DNA from: an uncultured Oscillospiraceae bacterium
Lineage (GTDB): Bacteria > Bacillota > Clostridia > Oscillospirales > Ruminococcaceae
DNA: 19,860 nucleotides
Assembly (NCBI GenBank): GCA_900540595.1
Contig: UQGL01000038.1
Coordinates: forward strand, 1 to 19,860
Direction: 5' to 3'
Under the pieces are notes generated by a model. That model was not told the origin of the DNA. It ran no database searches and saw nothing but the letters and a program-made list of their open reading frames with translations. The translations under genes and the position numbers were made by a program. Shown piece after piece: positions 1 to 6,072 of this stretch. Position 1 is the stretch's first letter. The number at the start of each line of letters is the position of its first letter.

Positions 1-230
1 AGGAAAAGCTGAAGGAGCCGGAGACACGCAAATATCTGGCCAATGCGTTCCGTGATGGCGAAATCAAGACTGTTGGCACGGATATTGACAAGCTGATGCC
101 ACCTGTTTCCCGCTTTGGCGGCGGTGGCCGTGCGCAGAAGAAGCAGGGTGTAATCGATAAGTTGAAGGGCTTCTTTGATAAGTTCTTTGGGATTGGTGGA
201 AGTTCATTTGAGGAGGGAAAACATGACTAA
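1..230 (+). CDS. hsdR: Type I restriction enzyme R subunit, C-terminal end (partial)
   Basis: The reading frame is open from the left edge (first complete codon at 3) to a TAA at 228-230, giving about 75 residues of a C-terminus. The stretch contains TVGTDIDKLMPPVSRFGGG and then a lysine-rich helix with VIDKLKGFFDKFFG. I recognise this as the characteristic end of HsdR, the ATP-dependent translocase and nuclease subunit of type I restriction-modification complexes. The motor and nuclease domains lie outside the window, so activity cannot be judged. A strong ribosome binding site (GAGGAGGG, 210-217) lies inside the last codons and serves an ATG at 223 that overlaps the hsdR stop, which is usual inside an operon. 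Base composition is less GC-rich than the housekeeping genes downstream. The assignment rests on memory of the family's C-terminal motif, not on a search. Confidence 0.75.
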   Translation, partial: EKLKEPETRKYLANAFRDGEIKTVGTDIDKLMPPVSRFGGGGRAQKKQGVIDKLKGFFDKFFGIGGSSFEEGKHD

Positions 231-246
231 ATGGTATAGAGGATAG
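223..246 (+). other. Seven-codon minicistron overlapping the hsdR stop
   Basis: An ATG at 223 sits 5 nt after GAGGAGGG and reads MTKWYRG before a TAG at 244-246. It has the best ribosome binding site of this corner and overlaps the hsdR stop codon, as a coupled downstream gene would. The frame is the same as that of the membrane-protein gene starting at 286. Between them lie only ten sense codons, a second TAG at 277-279 and two further codons. It is either a leader peptide, the broken front end of the membrane-protein gene, or chance. Confidence 0.35.
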
Positions 247-285
247 TACTATAACGGTAACATCGATAATGGTGAGTAGAGAAAA

Positions 286-1155
286 ATGGATATTTTTTCA
301 ACCAGAGAATTGGCAACGGCTTTTTGGGGCGGTGCGATTTTGATAGCTGTAGGAATGGCTATAGTTACCAATAAAAAGATAAGGCAGGGGTTTATAGGAG
401 TTCTGAAATGCTTCTTCAACAGGAAGCTAAGGAAATTATGGGAAATATATTTCTTGTACATCGGAATAATCACGCTGATGTTTTCAAGGTTTCCAATATG
501 GAAAAATATATATTTAAAAGATATTATTCTTTGGACGCTTTTTTCTGGATTGACTATTTGTATGAATGCAGTCGCTGGCGAAGCTGATGAAAAGTATATA
601 TCTAAAGTCCTTAAAGACAATATCAGATTTACTGTAGTCACGGAATTTCTATTGAGCACTTTTACATTTAGTCTTTGGGTTGAACTGATAATAATTCCGA
701 TAATGACAGCTATTACTTTGCTTGATGTAGTTGCAGCACAAAAAAGTGAGACGGTGGCCGTACATAAACTGCTTCAAAGCGTGATAGCCTTTATTGGGCT
801 ATGTTTGGTATTTCAAACAGTAAAAGTGGGAATTCTGGAATATCGAGAACTCAATATGGTAGATACATTGGTGAGTTTTTTCATTCCGATGGTCTATTTG
901 CTTTTTGTCACACCACTGGAATATGTTTTTGAACTATATTCAAAGTATGAAATGCTATTTATACGGATGTGTTTTAAAGAGCCGCGGGATAAAAAAGTGA
1001 AGCGAAAAAGACACTTGAAGGTGATAAAAGCGTGCGGATTATCCGTTAGGAAAATTATACTGTTTCAAAAACAGTACATACCACGAATGTATGTTTCAAT
1101 GTCTGATTCGGAATTTGAGGCGTTGATAAGTCAGTTGGAAGAGATTTGTCAATAA
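286..1155 (+). CDS. Polytopic membrane protein of unknown function, AT-rich, probably acquired
   Basis: This 289-residue protein has about six hydrophobic segments, roughly at residues 12-31, 54-66, 81-98, 113-146 (probably two), 162-180 and 193-213. A strongly basic, presumably cytoplasmic tail begins near residue 230 (DKKVKRKRHLK) and ends in an acidic stretch. I see no catalytic motif, signal peptide or nucleotide-binding site. The layout and phrases such as FSLWVELIIIP and YEMLFIRM recall an uncharacterised membrane family I associate loosely with defence neighbourhoods. That is memory, not evidence. The ATG at 286 has only a weak site (GGTGAG, 271-276); the strong site upstream serves the minicistron at 223 in the same frame. 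Codon use is far more AT-rich than in all genes after 1471. It lies directly behind hsdR and probably travels with it. Function unknown. Confidence 0.7.
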   Translation: MDIFSTRELATAFWGGAILIAVGMAIVTNKKIRQGFIGVLKCFFNRKLRKLWEIYFLYIGIITLMFSRFPIWKNIYLKDIILWTLFSGLTICMNAVAGEADEKYISKVLKDNIRFTVVTEFLLSTFTFSLWVELIIIPIMTAITLLDVVAAQKSETVAVHKLLQSVIAFIGLCLVFQTVKVGILEYRELNMVDTLVSFFIPMVYLLFVTPLEYVFELYSKYEMLFIRMCFKEPRDKKVKRKRHLKVIKACGLSVRKIILFQKQYIPRMYVSMSDSEFEALISQLEEICQ

Positions 1156-1165
1156 AGTTAAAAGC

Positions 1166-1194
1166 TTGAAAATGTGTGAGCAATCGATTATAAT
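1166..1194 (+). promoter_or_regulatory. Orphan sigma-A promoter
   Basis: TTGAAA (1166-1171), a 17-bp spacer and a perfect TATAAT (1189-1194) lie 11 bp after the stop of the membrane-protein gene. Transcription would start near 1201 and run rightward, but no convincing gene lies before the terminator at 1373-1404. Confidence 0.55.
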
Positions 1195-1300
1195 ATTGAT
1201 AGAGGGTTCATTGGTTGTGTGATACTATCCTGATACTAAAAAATCAGCAAGCCACATCTAGCACAGCAATCTCATGAAAAAGTGGATATTCAAGAATAGC

Positions 1301-1326
1301 CTTACTAAACAAATTTGTTTAGTAAG
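1301..1326. repeat. Perfect 26-bp palindrome
   Basis: CTTACTAAACAAA is followed immediately by its exact reverse complement, with no loop and the centre between 1313 and 1314. There is no T-run after it, so it is not an intrinsic terminator. Its length and AT-rich, spacer-free symmetry suit a dimeric regulator's operator or a recombination or replication site. Confidence 0.8.
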
Positions 1327-1372
1327 AATCCGAACTTACCGAGTTTGAATAATCGCCATTAACTGACCACCT

Positions 1373-1404
1373 TCCCGCCGGGACTTTGCCCGGCGGGATT
1401 TTTT
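1373..1404 (+). terminator. Strong intrinsic terminator at the composition boundary
   Basis: CCCGCCGGG (1374-1382), loop ACTTTG and CCCGGCGGG (1389-1397) form a perfect 9-bp stem, extended to 10 by T1373/A1398. TTTTTT follows at 1399-1404. It separates the AT-rich left segment from the GC-rich genes to the right. Confidence 0.85.
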
Positions 1405-1406
1405 CA

Positions 1407-1435
1407 TTGCATGGGGCAGGGGAAAGTTGTACAAT
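1407..1435 (+). promoter_or_regulatory. Promoter of the P1 hydrolase gene
   Basis: TTGCAT (1407-1412), 17 bp, TACAAT (1430-1435). It begins 2 bp after the T-run of the preceding terminator. The gene's ribosome binding site AAAAGGAG is at 1453-1460. Confidence 0.65.
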
Positions 1436-1470
1436 AAAAGCAAAAGAACGGCAAAAGGAGAAGAACTATC

Positions 1471-2433
1471 ATGAAAGAAATTCCTATTACTTCATTCCGG
1501 AATCTCAAGATCGGTCAGGCTGAGAACACGGCGGCGGGCACAGGCTGCACGGTGTTTCTACTGGGGCAGGACGGCGCCCCGGCAGGGCTGGATGTACGCG
1601 GCGGCGGACCTGCCTCCCGCGAGAGCGAGCTGCTCAAGCCCTTGGCGGCGGCACAGGTCATCCACGCCATTGTGCTGGCGGGGGGCAGTGCCTTTGGACT
1701 GGACGCGGCCGGCGGCGTTATGCGGTATCTTGAGGAGCGCGGCATCGGTTTTGATGTTGGGGTCACAAAAGTGCCTCTGGTCTGCCAGTCAGATCTGTTT
1801 GATCTGACCGTGGCTGACGCCCACACCCGCCCGGATGCTGCCATGGCGTATCAAGCCTGCGTGAACGCGGAAGCCGGCAACTACCGTGATGGCAACTATG
1901 GCGCGGGCACCGGCGCAACCGTGGGCAAGCTGCTGGGCATGGACCACTGCATGAAGTCCGGCATCGGCAGTTATGCTGTGCAGGTGGGGCCGCTGCAGGT
2001 AGGTGCAGTTGTGGCTGTCAATGCGCTGGGCGACATTTACGACTATGAGACCGGCCGCAAGGCTGCAGGCTTGTTGGCGGATGACGGCAGGACCTTCCTC
2101 GACTCCGAGCTGCTTGCACTGCAGAGCATTGAGGTAAAGGAAAACAAATTTGTCGGCAATACAACGATCGGTGTTGTCTTTACGAACGCGCGGTTTGACA
2201 AATCCCGGCTGTGCAAGATCGCTGGCATGGCACAGGACGGGTATGCGCGCGCCATCCGCCCGGTGCATACCACGGCAGACGGGGACAGCATCTACGCTGT
2301 TTCGCTGGGCGATGTGGCCGCTGATCAGGATGTTGTGGGGGCACTGGGGGCGCGTGTGATGGCCAAGGCCATTCTGCGGGCCGTGCAGGCTGCGGAGCCT
2401 GCCTATGGCTTCCCGGCGGTCAGCAGCCTGTAA
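1471..2433 (+). CDS. P1-family (DmpA/NylC-like) self-processing amidohydrolase
   Basis: This 320-residue protein belongs to the P1 group of N-terminal-nucleophile hydrolases, which includes the aminopeptidases DmpA and BapA and the nylon-oligomer hydrolase NylC. Family features visible are AIVLAGGSAFGLDAAGGVM near residues 65-85, the Gly-rich GNYGAGTGATVGK near 139-151, and the processing site VGNTTIGVVFTNARF. By analogy with NylC (cleavage before a Thr in an Asn-Thr pair), the chain should cut between Asn230 and Thr231. That frees Thr231 as the nucleophile and leaves alpha and beta chains of about 230 and 90 residues. No signal peptide is seen, so it is probably cytosolic. The natural substrate is unknown; family members cleave amino-terminal residues, beta-peptides or linear amides. 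The start is supported by AAAAGGAG 10 nt upstream. It is a single-gene unit with its own promoter and a terminator at 2504-2530. Confidence 0.85.
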   Translation: MKEIPITSFRNLKIGQAENTAAGTGCTVFLLGQDGAPAGLDVRGGGPASRESELLKPLAAAQVIHAIVLAGGSAFGLDAAGGVMRYLEERGIGFDVGVTKVPLVCQSDLFDLTVADAHTRPDAAMAYQACVNAEAGNYRDGNYGAGTGATVGKLLGMDHCMKSGIGSYAVQVGPLQVGAVVAVNALGDIYDYETGRKAAGLLADDGRTFLDSELLALQSIEVKENKFVGNTTIGVVFTNARFDKSRLCKIAGMAQDGYARAIRPVHTTADGDSIYAVSLGDVAADQDVVGALGARVMAKAILRAVQAAEPAYGFPAVSSL

Positions 2434-2503
2434 GGCGGCACTGCACAATCCCCGCACTGCGGGACGGCCGCCAGCAAAGCAATACCGATGTAAAATAACA
2501 CTC

Positions 2504-2530
2504 CGGGGCGATTGCACAGCCCCGTTTTTT
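2504..2530 (+). terminator. Terminator of the P1 hydrolase gene, overlapping the next promoter
   Basis: CGGGGC (2504-2509), a 9-nt loop and GCCCCG (2519-2524) are followed by TTTTTT (2525-2530). The loop contains the -35 box of the promoter at 2512-2540, and the T-run lies in that promoter's spacer. Confidence 0.7.
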
Positions 2531-2540
2531 GGCGTATAAT
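2512..2540 (+). promoter_or_regulatory. Promoter of the ligase-DinB-lipoprotein unit
   Basis: TTGCAC (2512-2517), 17 bp, TATAAT (2535-2540). A longer reading frame could start at a TTG at 2529, but that codon sits inside this promoter. The downstream ATG at 2583 is therefore the start. Confidence 0.8.
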
Positions 2541-2582
2541 ATCCCTGAATACATCACCGATCATGGGGAGAACCATTTTACT

Positions 2583-3815
2583 ATGGCGAAGCTGGACGAA
2601 CAAATCAGGACAATGAAGGGGTATTTTGAGACCGACTGCGAGGCGGAGGGCAAGCTCTCCCTCGGGCTGGAGGTGGAGCATTTTGTAACACACTGTGACG
2701 GCAGGGCGGTCACATTTGCGCAGCTGCAGGCGGCTTTGCGGGATCTGCAACAGCAGGGGGATGCCCCCGTTATCTCGGAGAGCGAATACCTTGGCTTCCG
2801 TGCTCCCGCGCTGTCGGCGGTTATCGGCCCGGCCTGCCAGCTGAAGATCACTATGACGCCCCAGCGGGATGTTCAGGATATCATGGACAGCTACAACCGG
2901 TTTTATCTGCAGCTGTGCCTGACGCTGGCTGCCTGCGGTCTGCGCGCGTGGACAGTGGGATACCACCCTACCCAGCGGGCTGAGGCACTGCCGCTGATTC
3001 CCCAAAACCGGGCCGAGGCACTGGACCGCTATTTTAAGAACACCGGTGCCTGCGGCGGCCAGATGCTGCGGGCGACCGCAGCAACAAGACTTTCCATTGA
3101 TTATTTCAGCGAGCAGGACTTTGTGCGCAAAATGCGGGCAGCCAGCCTGCTGACGCCGTTCTTTGTGCTGCTCAGTGACAATGCGCCGGTGTATCAGACA
3201 AGCCGCAACAGCGCCTACGGCATATCTGCCCGTGTGCGGCAGGATGTGGACCGCGACCGCTGCGGGGTGATCCCGCATCTGATGGATCCGGATTTCGGCT
3301 TTGCCCGCTATGCCGAGACCGTGCTGACCAAGCCGCAGATCGTGGCCTGGCGCACGAACCGCGCCAAGGCGGTAGGCAGCAAGACAGCTCCGGAGTTGTA
3401 TGGCGCGCACATCAGCCGGCGGGAGGCAGCGCAGGTTCTGTCGATGTTTTTCTATGATGTGCGGCTGAAATCAAGAATTGAACTGTGCGCCGCAGATTGT
3501 ATGCCGCCCCGCTATGTTGCGGCGTATTTGCAACTTGTCAAGGCGGTGTTCGGCAGCCCGGCAGCGCTGCAGAATGTGCTGCGCCACTATAGCGGCGTTA
3601 CAACGCTGGATATTGCAGACGCGAAGCGCGCGATCTGTAAGGACGGCTACAATGCACTTGTCTACGGCCGCCCCGCCGGCAGCGAAATCGCCTGGCTGCT
3701 GATGCAGGCCCGCAGCCGCACGCCCTCGCAGGAGGAGCGCGCCCTGCTCGAGCCTTTTATGACATTGCTGATGAACCGCAAGACGATCCGCGAGGTCGAA
3801 AACTACAACGAATAA
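2583..3815 (+). CDS. Glutamate-cysteine ligase-like enzyme (GCS2 type)
   Basis: This 410-residue protein resembles the ATP-dependent gamma-glutamylcysteine ligases of the GCS2 group, which includes plant-type GshA, EgtA and YbdK. The N-terminal strand KLSLGLEVEHFV (residues 24-35) carries the paired acidic residues (Glu30, Glu32) expected to bind metal and ATP. The central TAATRLSIDYF (about 164-174) matches the substrate-binding strand of the fold. These enzymes join the glutamate gamma-carboxyl to cysteine, the first step to glutathione or related thiols. A different amine substrate is possible, as many YbdK-like proteins are not true GshA. I chose ATG 2583 over TTG 2529 because the promoter overlaps the latter and GGGGAG (2565-2570) precedes the former. 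It is first gene of a unit with a DinB-fold protein and a lipoprotein. No glutathione synthetase is in the window. Confidence 0.75.
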   Translation: MAKLDEQIRTMKGYFETDCEAEGKLSLGLEVEHFVTHCDGRAVTFAQLQAALRDLQQQGDAPVISESEYLGFRAPALSAVIGPACQLKITMTPQRDVQDIMDSYNRFYLQLCLTLAACGLRAWTVGYHPTQRAEALPLIPQNRAEALDRYFKNTGACGGQMLRATAATRLSIDYFSEQDFVRKMRAASLLTPFFVLLSDNAPVYQTSRNSAYGISARVRQDVDRDRCGVIPHLMDPDFGFARYAETVLTKPQIVAWRTNRAKAVGSKTAPELYGAHISRREAAQVLSMFFYDVRLKSRIELCAADCMPPRYVAAYLQLVKAVFGSPAALQNVLRHYSGVTTLDIADAKRAICKDGYNALVYGRPAGSEIAWLLMQARSRTPSQEERALLEPFMTLLMNRKTIREVENYNE

Positions 3816-3829
3816 TCCGCCCCGCCGCA

Positions 3830-3858
3830 GCACATACTCGCCCAAAGGGGGCGTGTGC
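3830..3858 (+). promoter_or_regulatory. Hairpin enclosing the DinB-gene ribosome binding site and start
   Basis: GCACA (3830-3834) can pair with TGTGC (3854-3858) and CGCCC (3839-3843) with GGGCG (3849-3853), with a 4-nt bulge (TACT) and loop AAAGG. The stem and loop contain the AAAGGGGG ribosome binding site and the GTG at 3855. Translation of the second gene may thus be gated or coupled to ribosomes leaving the ligase gene. Confidence 0.45.
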
Positions 3859-4382
3859 AGTTGCGGGAAACATCGTATCATGCGGTCATTGCGGAGATGA
3901 CGGTCCGCGCCCTGTGGGAGATGCAGAATGTGATGGACTGCATCCCCGATGAGCTGTGGGATACCTGCTACGGCGGTGCGCCGCTCTGGCAGCATGTATA
4001 CCACACGCTGCACCATCTGGATCAGTGGTTCATTAACCCGCGCGACAACGATTTTGTGGAGCCGCCGGTCCACACACCGCACCTGCAGGAGCTTTCGATC
4101 TACCCGGCGGCCCATCTGAGCAGGCACGATACGGACGATTATTTTTACACGATCAAGGCGAAGCTGTCTATCTATTTGACTTCGCTGCACGATGAGGACC
4201 TGCTGCAGCGGCCGGAAAACTGCGAGTGGACGCGGTTTACTCTAATTTTGGCACAATACAGGCACCTGTATATGCACATGGGTATGCTGATGGGCTTTGT
4301 ACAGGCGGAGACCGGTCTTTGCCCGCGCACCCTGCAGGTCGGGCAGGACCTGCCCCGGCCACCCTACGACCCATATGAATGA
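3855..4382 (+). CDS. DinB/YfiT-fold putative metalloenzyme
   Basis: This 175-residue protein shows the pattern of the DinB superfamily, a four-helix bundle with a metal bound by three histidines. One cluster is at HVYHTLHHLDQW (His47, 50, 53, 54). A later helix carries YRHLYMHMG, giving the usual His-x3-His pair (His137, His141). Known members are thiol-dependent isomerases and S-transferases (mycothiol and bacillithiol enzymes) and the N-terminal part of EgtB; many remain unassigned. It starts 39 bp after the ligase gene, so a thiol-transfer role is attractive but inferred. The start is uncertain: GTG 3855 is only 3 nt from AAAGGGGG (3844-3851), whereas TTG 3861 is 9 nt away and would remove two residues. 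There is no signal peptide. The 9-bp gap to the lipoprotein indicates cotranscription. Confidence 0.7.
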   Translation: MQLRETSYHAVIAEMTVRALWEMQNVMDCIPDELWDTCYGGAPLWQHVYHTLHHLDQWFINPRDNDFVEPPVHTPHLQELSIYPAAHLSRHDTDDYFYTIKAKLSIYLTSLHDEDLLQRPENCEWTRFTLILAQYRHLYMHMGMLMGFVQAETGLCPRTLQVGQDLPRPPYDPYE

Positions 4383-4391
4383 GAGGCATCT

Positions 4392-4874
4392 ATGAAAAAA
4401 ATCTCTGTCGCGGCCGCGGCGCTGGCCGCTTTACTGTTGAGCGGCTGCGCCCGGACCGCGGACTCCACCCCTGTATGGCAGACAGATTTGCCCGTTACCG
4501 GGGTACATATCGAGTTGAGCGGTGCTGAGCTTCTCAGCGATGCGCCGGTTCTGTACGCCCACACGCGGGAGGATTCGGCAAGGAACAACTATCTGGATAT
4601 GCCCGCCGTGCAGGCGGAGGGGGCGCCGGTCGTAACATTTTACGGTGTCACGGCAGAGGATATAAGCCTCGTCTTTCTTGAGAGCATCGGCGATTTGTAT
4701 GTCGATTATGACCGCGTAAAGCCACAGGTCGAGCTGGATTATCGGCTGACACAGGGGGCTGACAGCGTGTCCTATCGGCTTGACACAGCCTACAATTTTG
4801 AGTTTACCGTAAAAACACAGCAGGGGAGCGATACCCTGCTGGTTGTGAGCAGAAGAAGCGATATTACGGGATAA
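4392..4874 (+). CDS. Small lipoprotein of unknown function
   Basis: This 160-residue protein begins with a lipoprotein signal: a positively charged MKK, a hydrophobic Ala/Leu stretch and the lipobox LSGC, so Cys19 would be lipidated and the rest displayed outside the membrane. The mature part looks like a compact beta-rich domain (alternating strands such as VTFYGVTAEDISLVFL and VSYRLDTAYNFEFTV) without enzyme motifs I recognise. ATG 4392 has GAGAGG at 4381-4386 and starts 9 bp after the DinB stop. It is the last gene before the shared terminator. A link to the thiol genes is only positional. Confidence 0.7.
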   Translation: MKKISVAAAALAALLLSGCARTADSTPVWQTDLPVTGVHIELSGAELLSDAPVLYAHTREDSARNNYLDMPAVQAEGAPVVTFYGVTAEDISLVFLESIGDLYVDYDRVKPQVELDYRLTQGADSVSYRLDTAYNFEFTVKTQQGSDTLLVVSRRSDITG

Positions 4875-4875
4875 A

Positions 4876-4919
4876 AATACCGCCCACCAGCCATGAAAAG
4901 GTCGATGGGCGGTTTTCTT
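4876..4919. terminator. Bidirectional terminator between lipoprotein gene and mscS
   Basis: ACCGCCCA (4879-4886) pairs with TGGGCGGT (4906-4913) around a 19-nt loop. A T-rich run follows on the plus strand (TTTTCTTTT, from 4913) and an A-run precedes it (AAAAAT, 4873-4878), which gives a T-run on the minus strand. It can therefore end transcripts from both convergent genes. Confidence 0.7.
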
Positions 4920-5984
4920 TTATGTGTTTTCCGGCATGTCCACCGTCACCGTTGGGAAGGCAAAGCTGCAGCCCTCGGCGCGGACCAGATCCAGAATCTG
5001 CAGGTTCAGACAGTTCTTGACCTTGAGAAACTCCCGCAGAGAGACCCTTGAAACATAGACGCGGCAAAGCAGGTCAATGCTGCTGTCGTTGAATTTGTCC
5101 AGTGTTACGCTGACGCCGTCCGGCAGCACATCCGGGTGGGCCTGCAGCAGCGCAGCCAGCTTGTGGCAGAGTGTTTCAATCTTGCCGCGCGGCGTATCGT
5201 AGGTCAGGCCGATGGTAAAGGCCCAGAGACGGCTGGTGCGGCGGTCGCAGTTCTGGATATATTCGGAGCAGATCTTTGAATTTTCAATCGTGATCGCCAC
5301 ATTGTCTGCTGTGCGGATCCGGGTCGAGCGGAAGGAAATATCCTCGACTGTGCCCTCATAGCTGCCAAGCACCACATAATCTCCGATGCCGAAGGGATGC
5401 TCCAGCACAAGGGTGACACCGGCGATCAGGTTGGAAAGCGTTGACTGCGCCGCCAGTGAGACCGCAAGACCGGCGACCCCGGCACCGGTCAACAGACCGC
5501 TGACCGGGACCCCAAGCTGGTCCAGCATGGCAATGCCGGTAAAAAGTAAGACAAGCGCATGGAAGATATTCTCAAAAAAGCGCCCCATCGTCTGGTTGGT
5601 GGTCATATCGAGGTGGTTTTCGGCGCTGTGGAGCAGCAGCCGTGTTACCGGTGCGGCCTGCCAACTGCCCAGGCCGATGAAAACGGTGATGAGCAGGCCG
5701 GATGCCGTGCCAAGCAGCCTGCTGAACACCTCCCCATGGACAAAGCTGAAGGGAAGGAGGGTGACAGCAAAGCAGGCCAGAAGGACCCGCAGGATCATCG
5801 CAATCGGCACAATATAGCTTTCCAGCAGAATGTGCAGCCAGGATGCGATATGTTTTTTTATGCGGCCGAGAAATTTGCGCGCCAGAAACTTGTAAAGCTC
5901 CGGCAGTACGGCGGCCAGCGCTGCAAATACCAGCGCCGGGATCAATGTGCCAAAGTCAAAGGCCAGTTCAGATATTTCAGGCAT
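4920..5984 (-). CDS. MscS-family small-conductance mechanosensitive channel
   Basis: This 354-residue membrane protein releases solutes when membrane tension rises during osmotic down-shock. Hydrophobic segments lie near residues 12-29, 49-80 (probably two), 90-110 and 138-155. The pore-lining helix is Gly/Ala-rich (SGLLTGAGVAGLAVSLAAQS) and runs into LSNLIAGVTLVLEHPFGIGD, the MscS signature before the beta domain. A cytoplasmic domain follows (YEGTVEDISFRSTRIRTADN). I start it at the ATG at 5984. A longer frame reaching 6044 would begin inside the minus-strand -10 box, and the intermediate ATG at 5999 lacks a ribosome binding site, while GAGG precedes 5984. It converges with the lipoprotein gene and diverges from ribU. 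With more than three membrane segments it is a somewhat enlarged MscS type. Confidence 0.85.
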   Translation of the reverse strand: MPEISELAFDFGTLIPALVFAALAAVLPELYKFLARKFLGRIKKHIASWLHILLESYIVPIAMILRVLLACFAVTLLPFSFVHGEVFSRLLGTASGLLITVFIGLGSWQAAPVTRLLLHSAENHLDMTTNQTMGRFFENIFHALVLLFTGIAMLDQLGVPVSGLLTGAGVAGLAVSLAAQSTLSNLIAGVTLVLEHPFGIGDYVVLGSYEGTVEDISFRSTRIRTADNVAITIENSKICSEYIQNCDRRTSRLWAFTIGLTYDTPRGKIETLCHKLAALLQAHPDVLPDGVSVTLDKFNDSSIDLLCRVYVSRVSLREFLKVKNCLNLQILDLVRAEGCSFAFPTVTVDMPENT

Positions 5985-6043
5985 AGAGTGAAACCTCATA
6001 TTTGTGTGCCGCTGTGCGGCGGCAACGGGAAAACTTCTATCCA

Positions 6044-6072
6044 ATTATAGCACAACCTCTTGCATTTTGTAA
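6044..6072 (-). promoter_or_regulatory. Promoter of mscS (minus strand)
   Basis: Read on the minus strand: TTACAA (6072-6067), 17 bp, TATAAT (6049-6044), with TGC directly before the -10 (extended -10). It interleaves with the ribU promoter. Confidence 0.7.

Larger units (their letters stand above)
1201..1404 (+). ncRNA. Candidate small RNA in the gene-free stretch 1156-1470
   Basis: The 315-bp gap between the membrane-protein gene and the P1 hydrolase holds a good promoter (1166-1194) and a strong intrinsic terminator (1373-1404), with no well-supported gene between them. The implied transcript is about 200 nt. Within it are a direct repeat TGATACTA (1220-1227 and 1231-1238, 11-bp period), a small inverted repeat CTGAT/ATCAG (1230-1234, 1243-1247) and the 26-bp palindrome at 1301-1326. 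The only sizeable frame is 24 codons (1274-1348, starting MKKWIF) and has no ribosome binding site. The transcript could equally be a decayed gene remnant with surviving signals. This is inference from promoter and terminator placement only. Confidence 0.3.

Noticed and set aside
1274..1348. 24-codon frame starting MKKWIFKNS
   Set aside because: No ribosome binding site, and its codons run through the perfect palindrome; more likely chance or a remnant than a real small protein.
2529..2582. TTG-initiated 18-residue extension of the ligase
   Set aside because: The TATAAT box lies inside it and no ribosome binding site precedes it; ATG 2583 is preferred.
5985..6044. 20-residue N-terminal extension of the MscS protein
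   Set aside because: Its first codon lies in the minus-strand -10 box, upstream of the expected transcript start.
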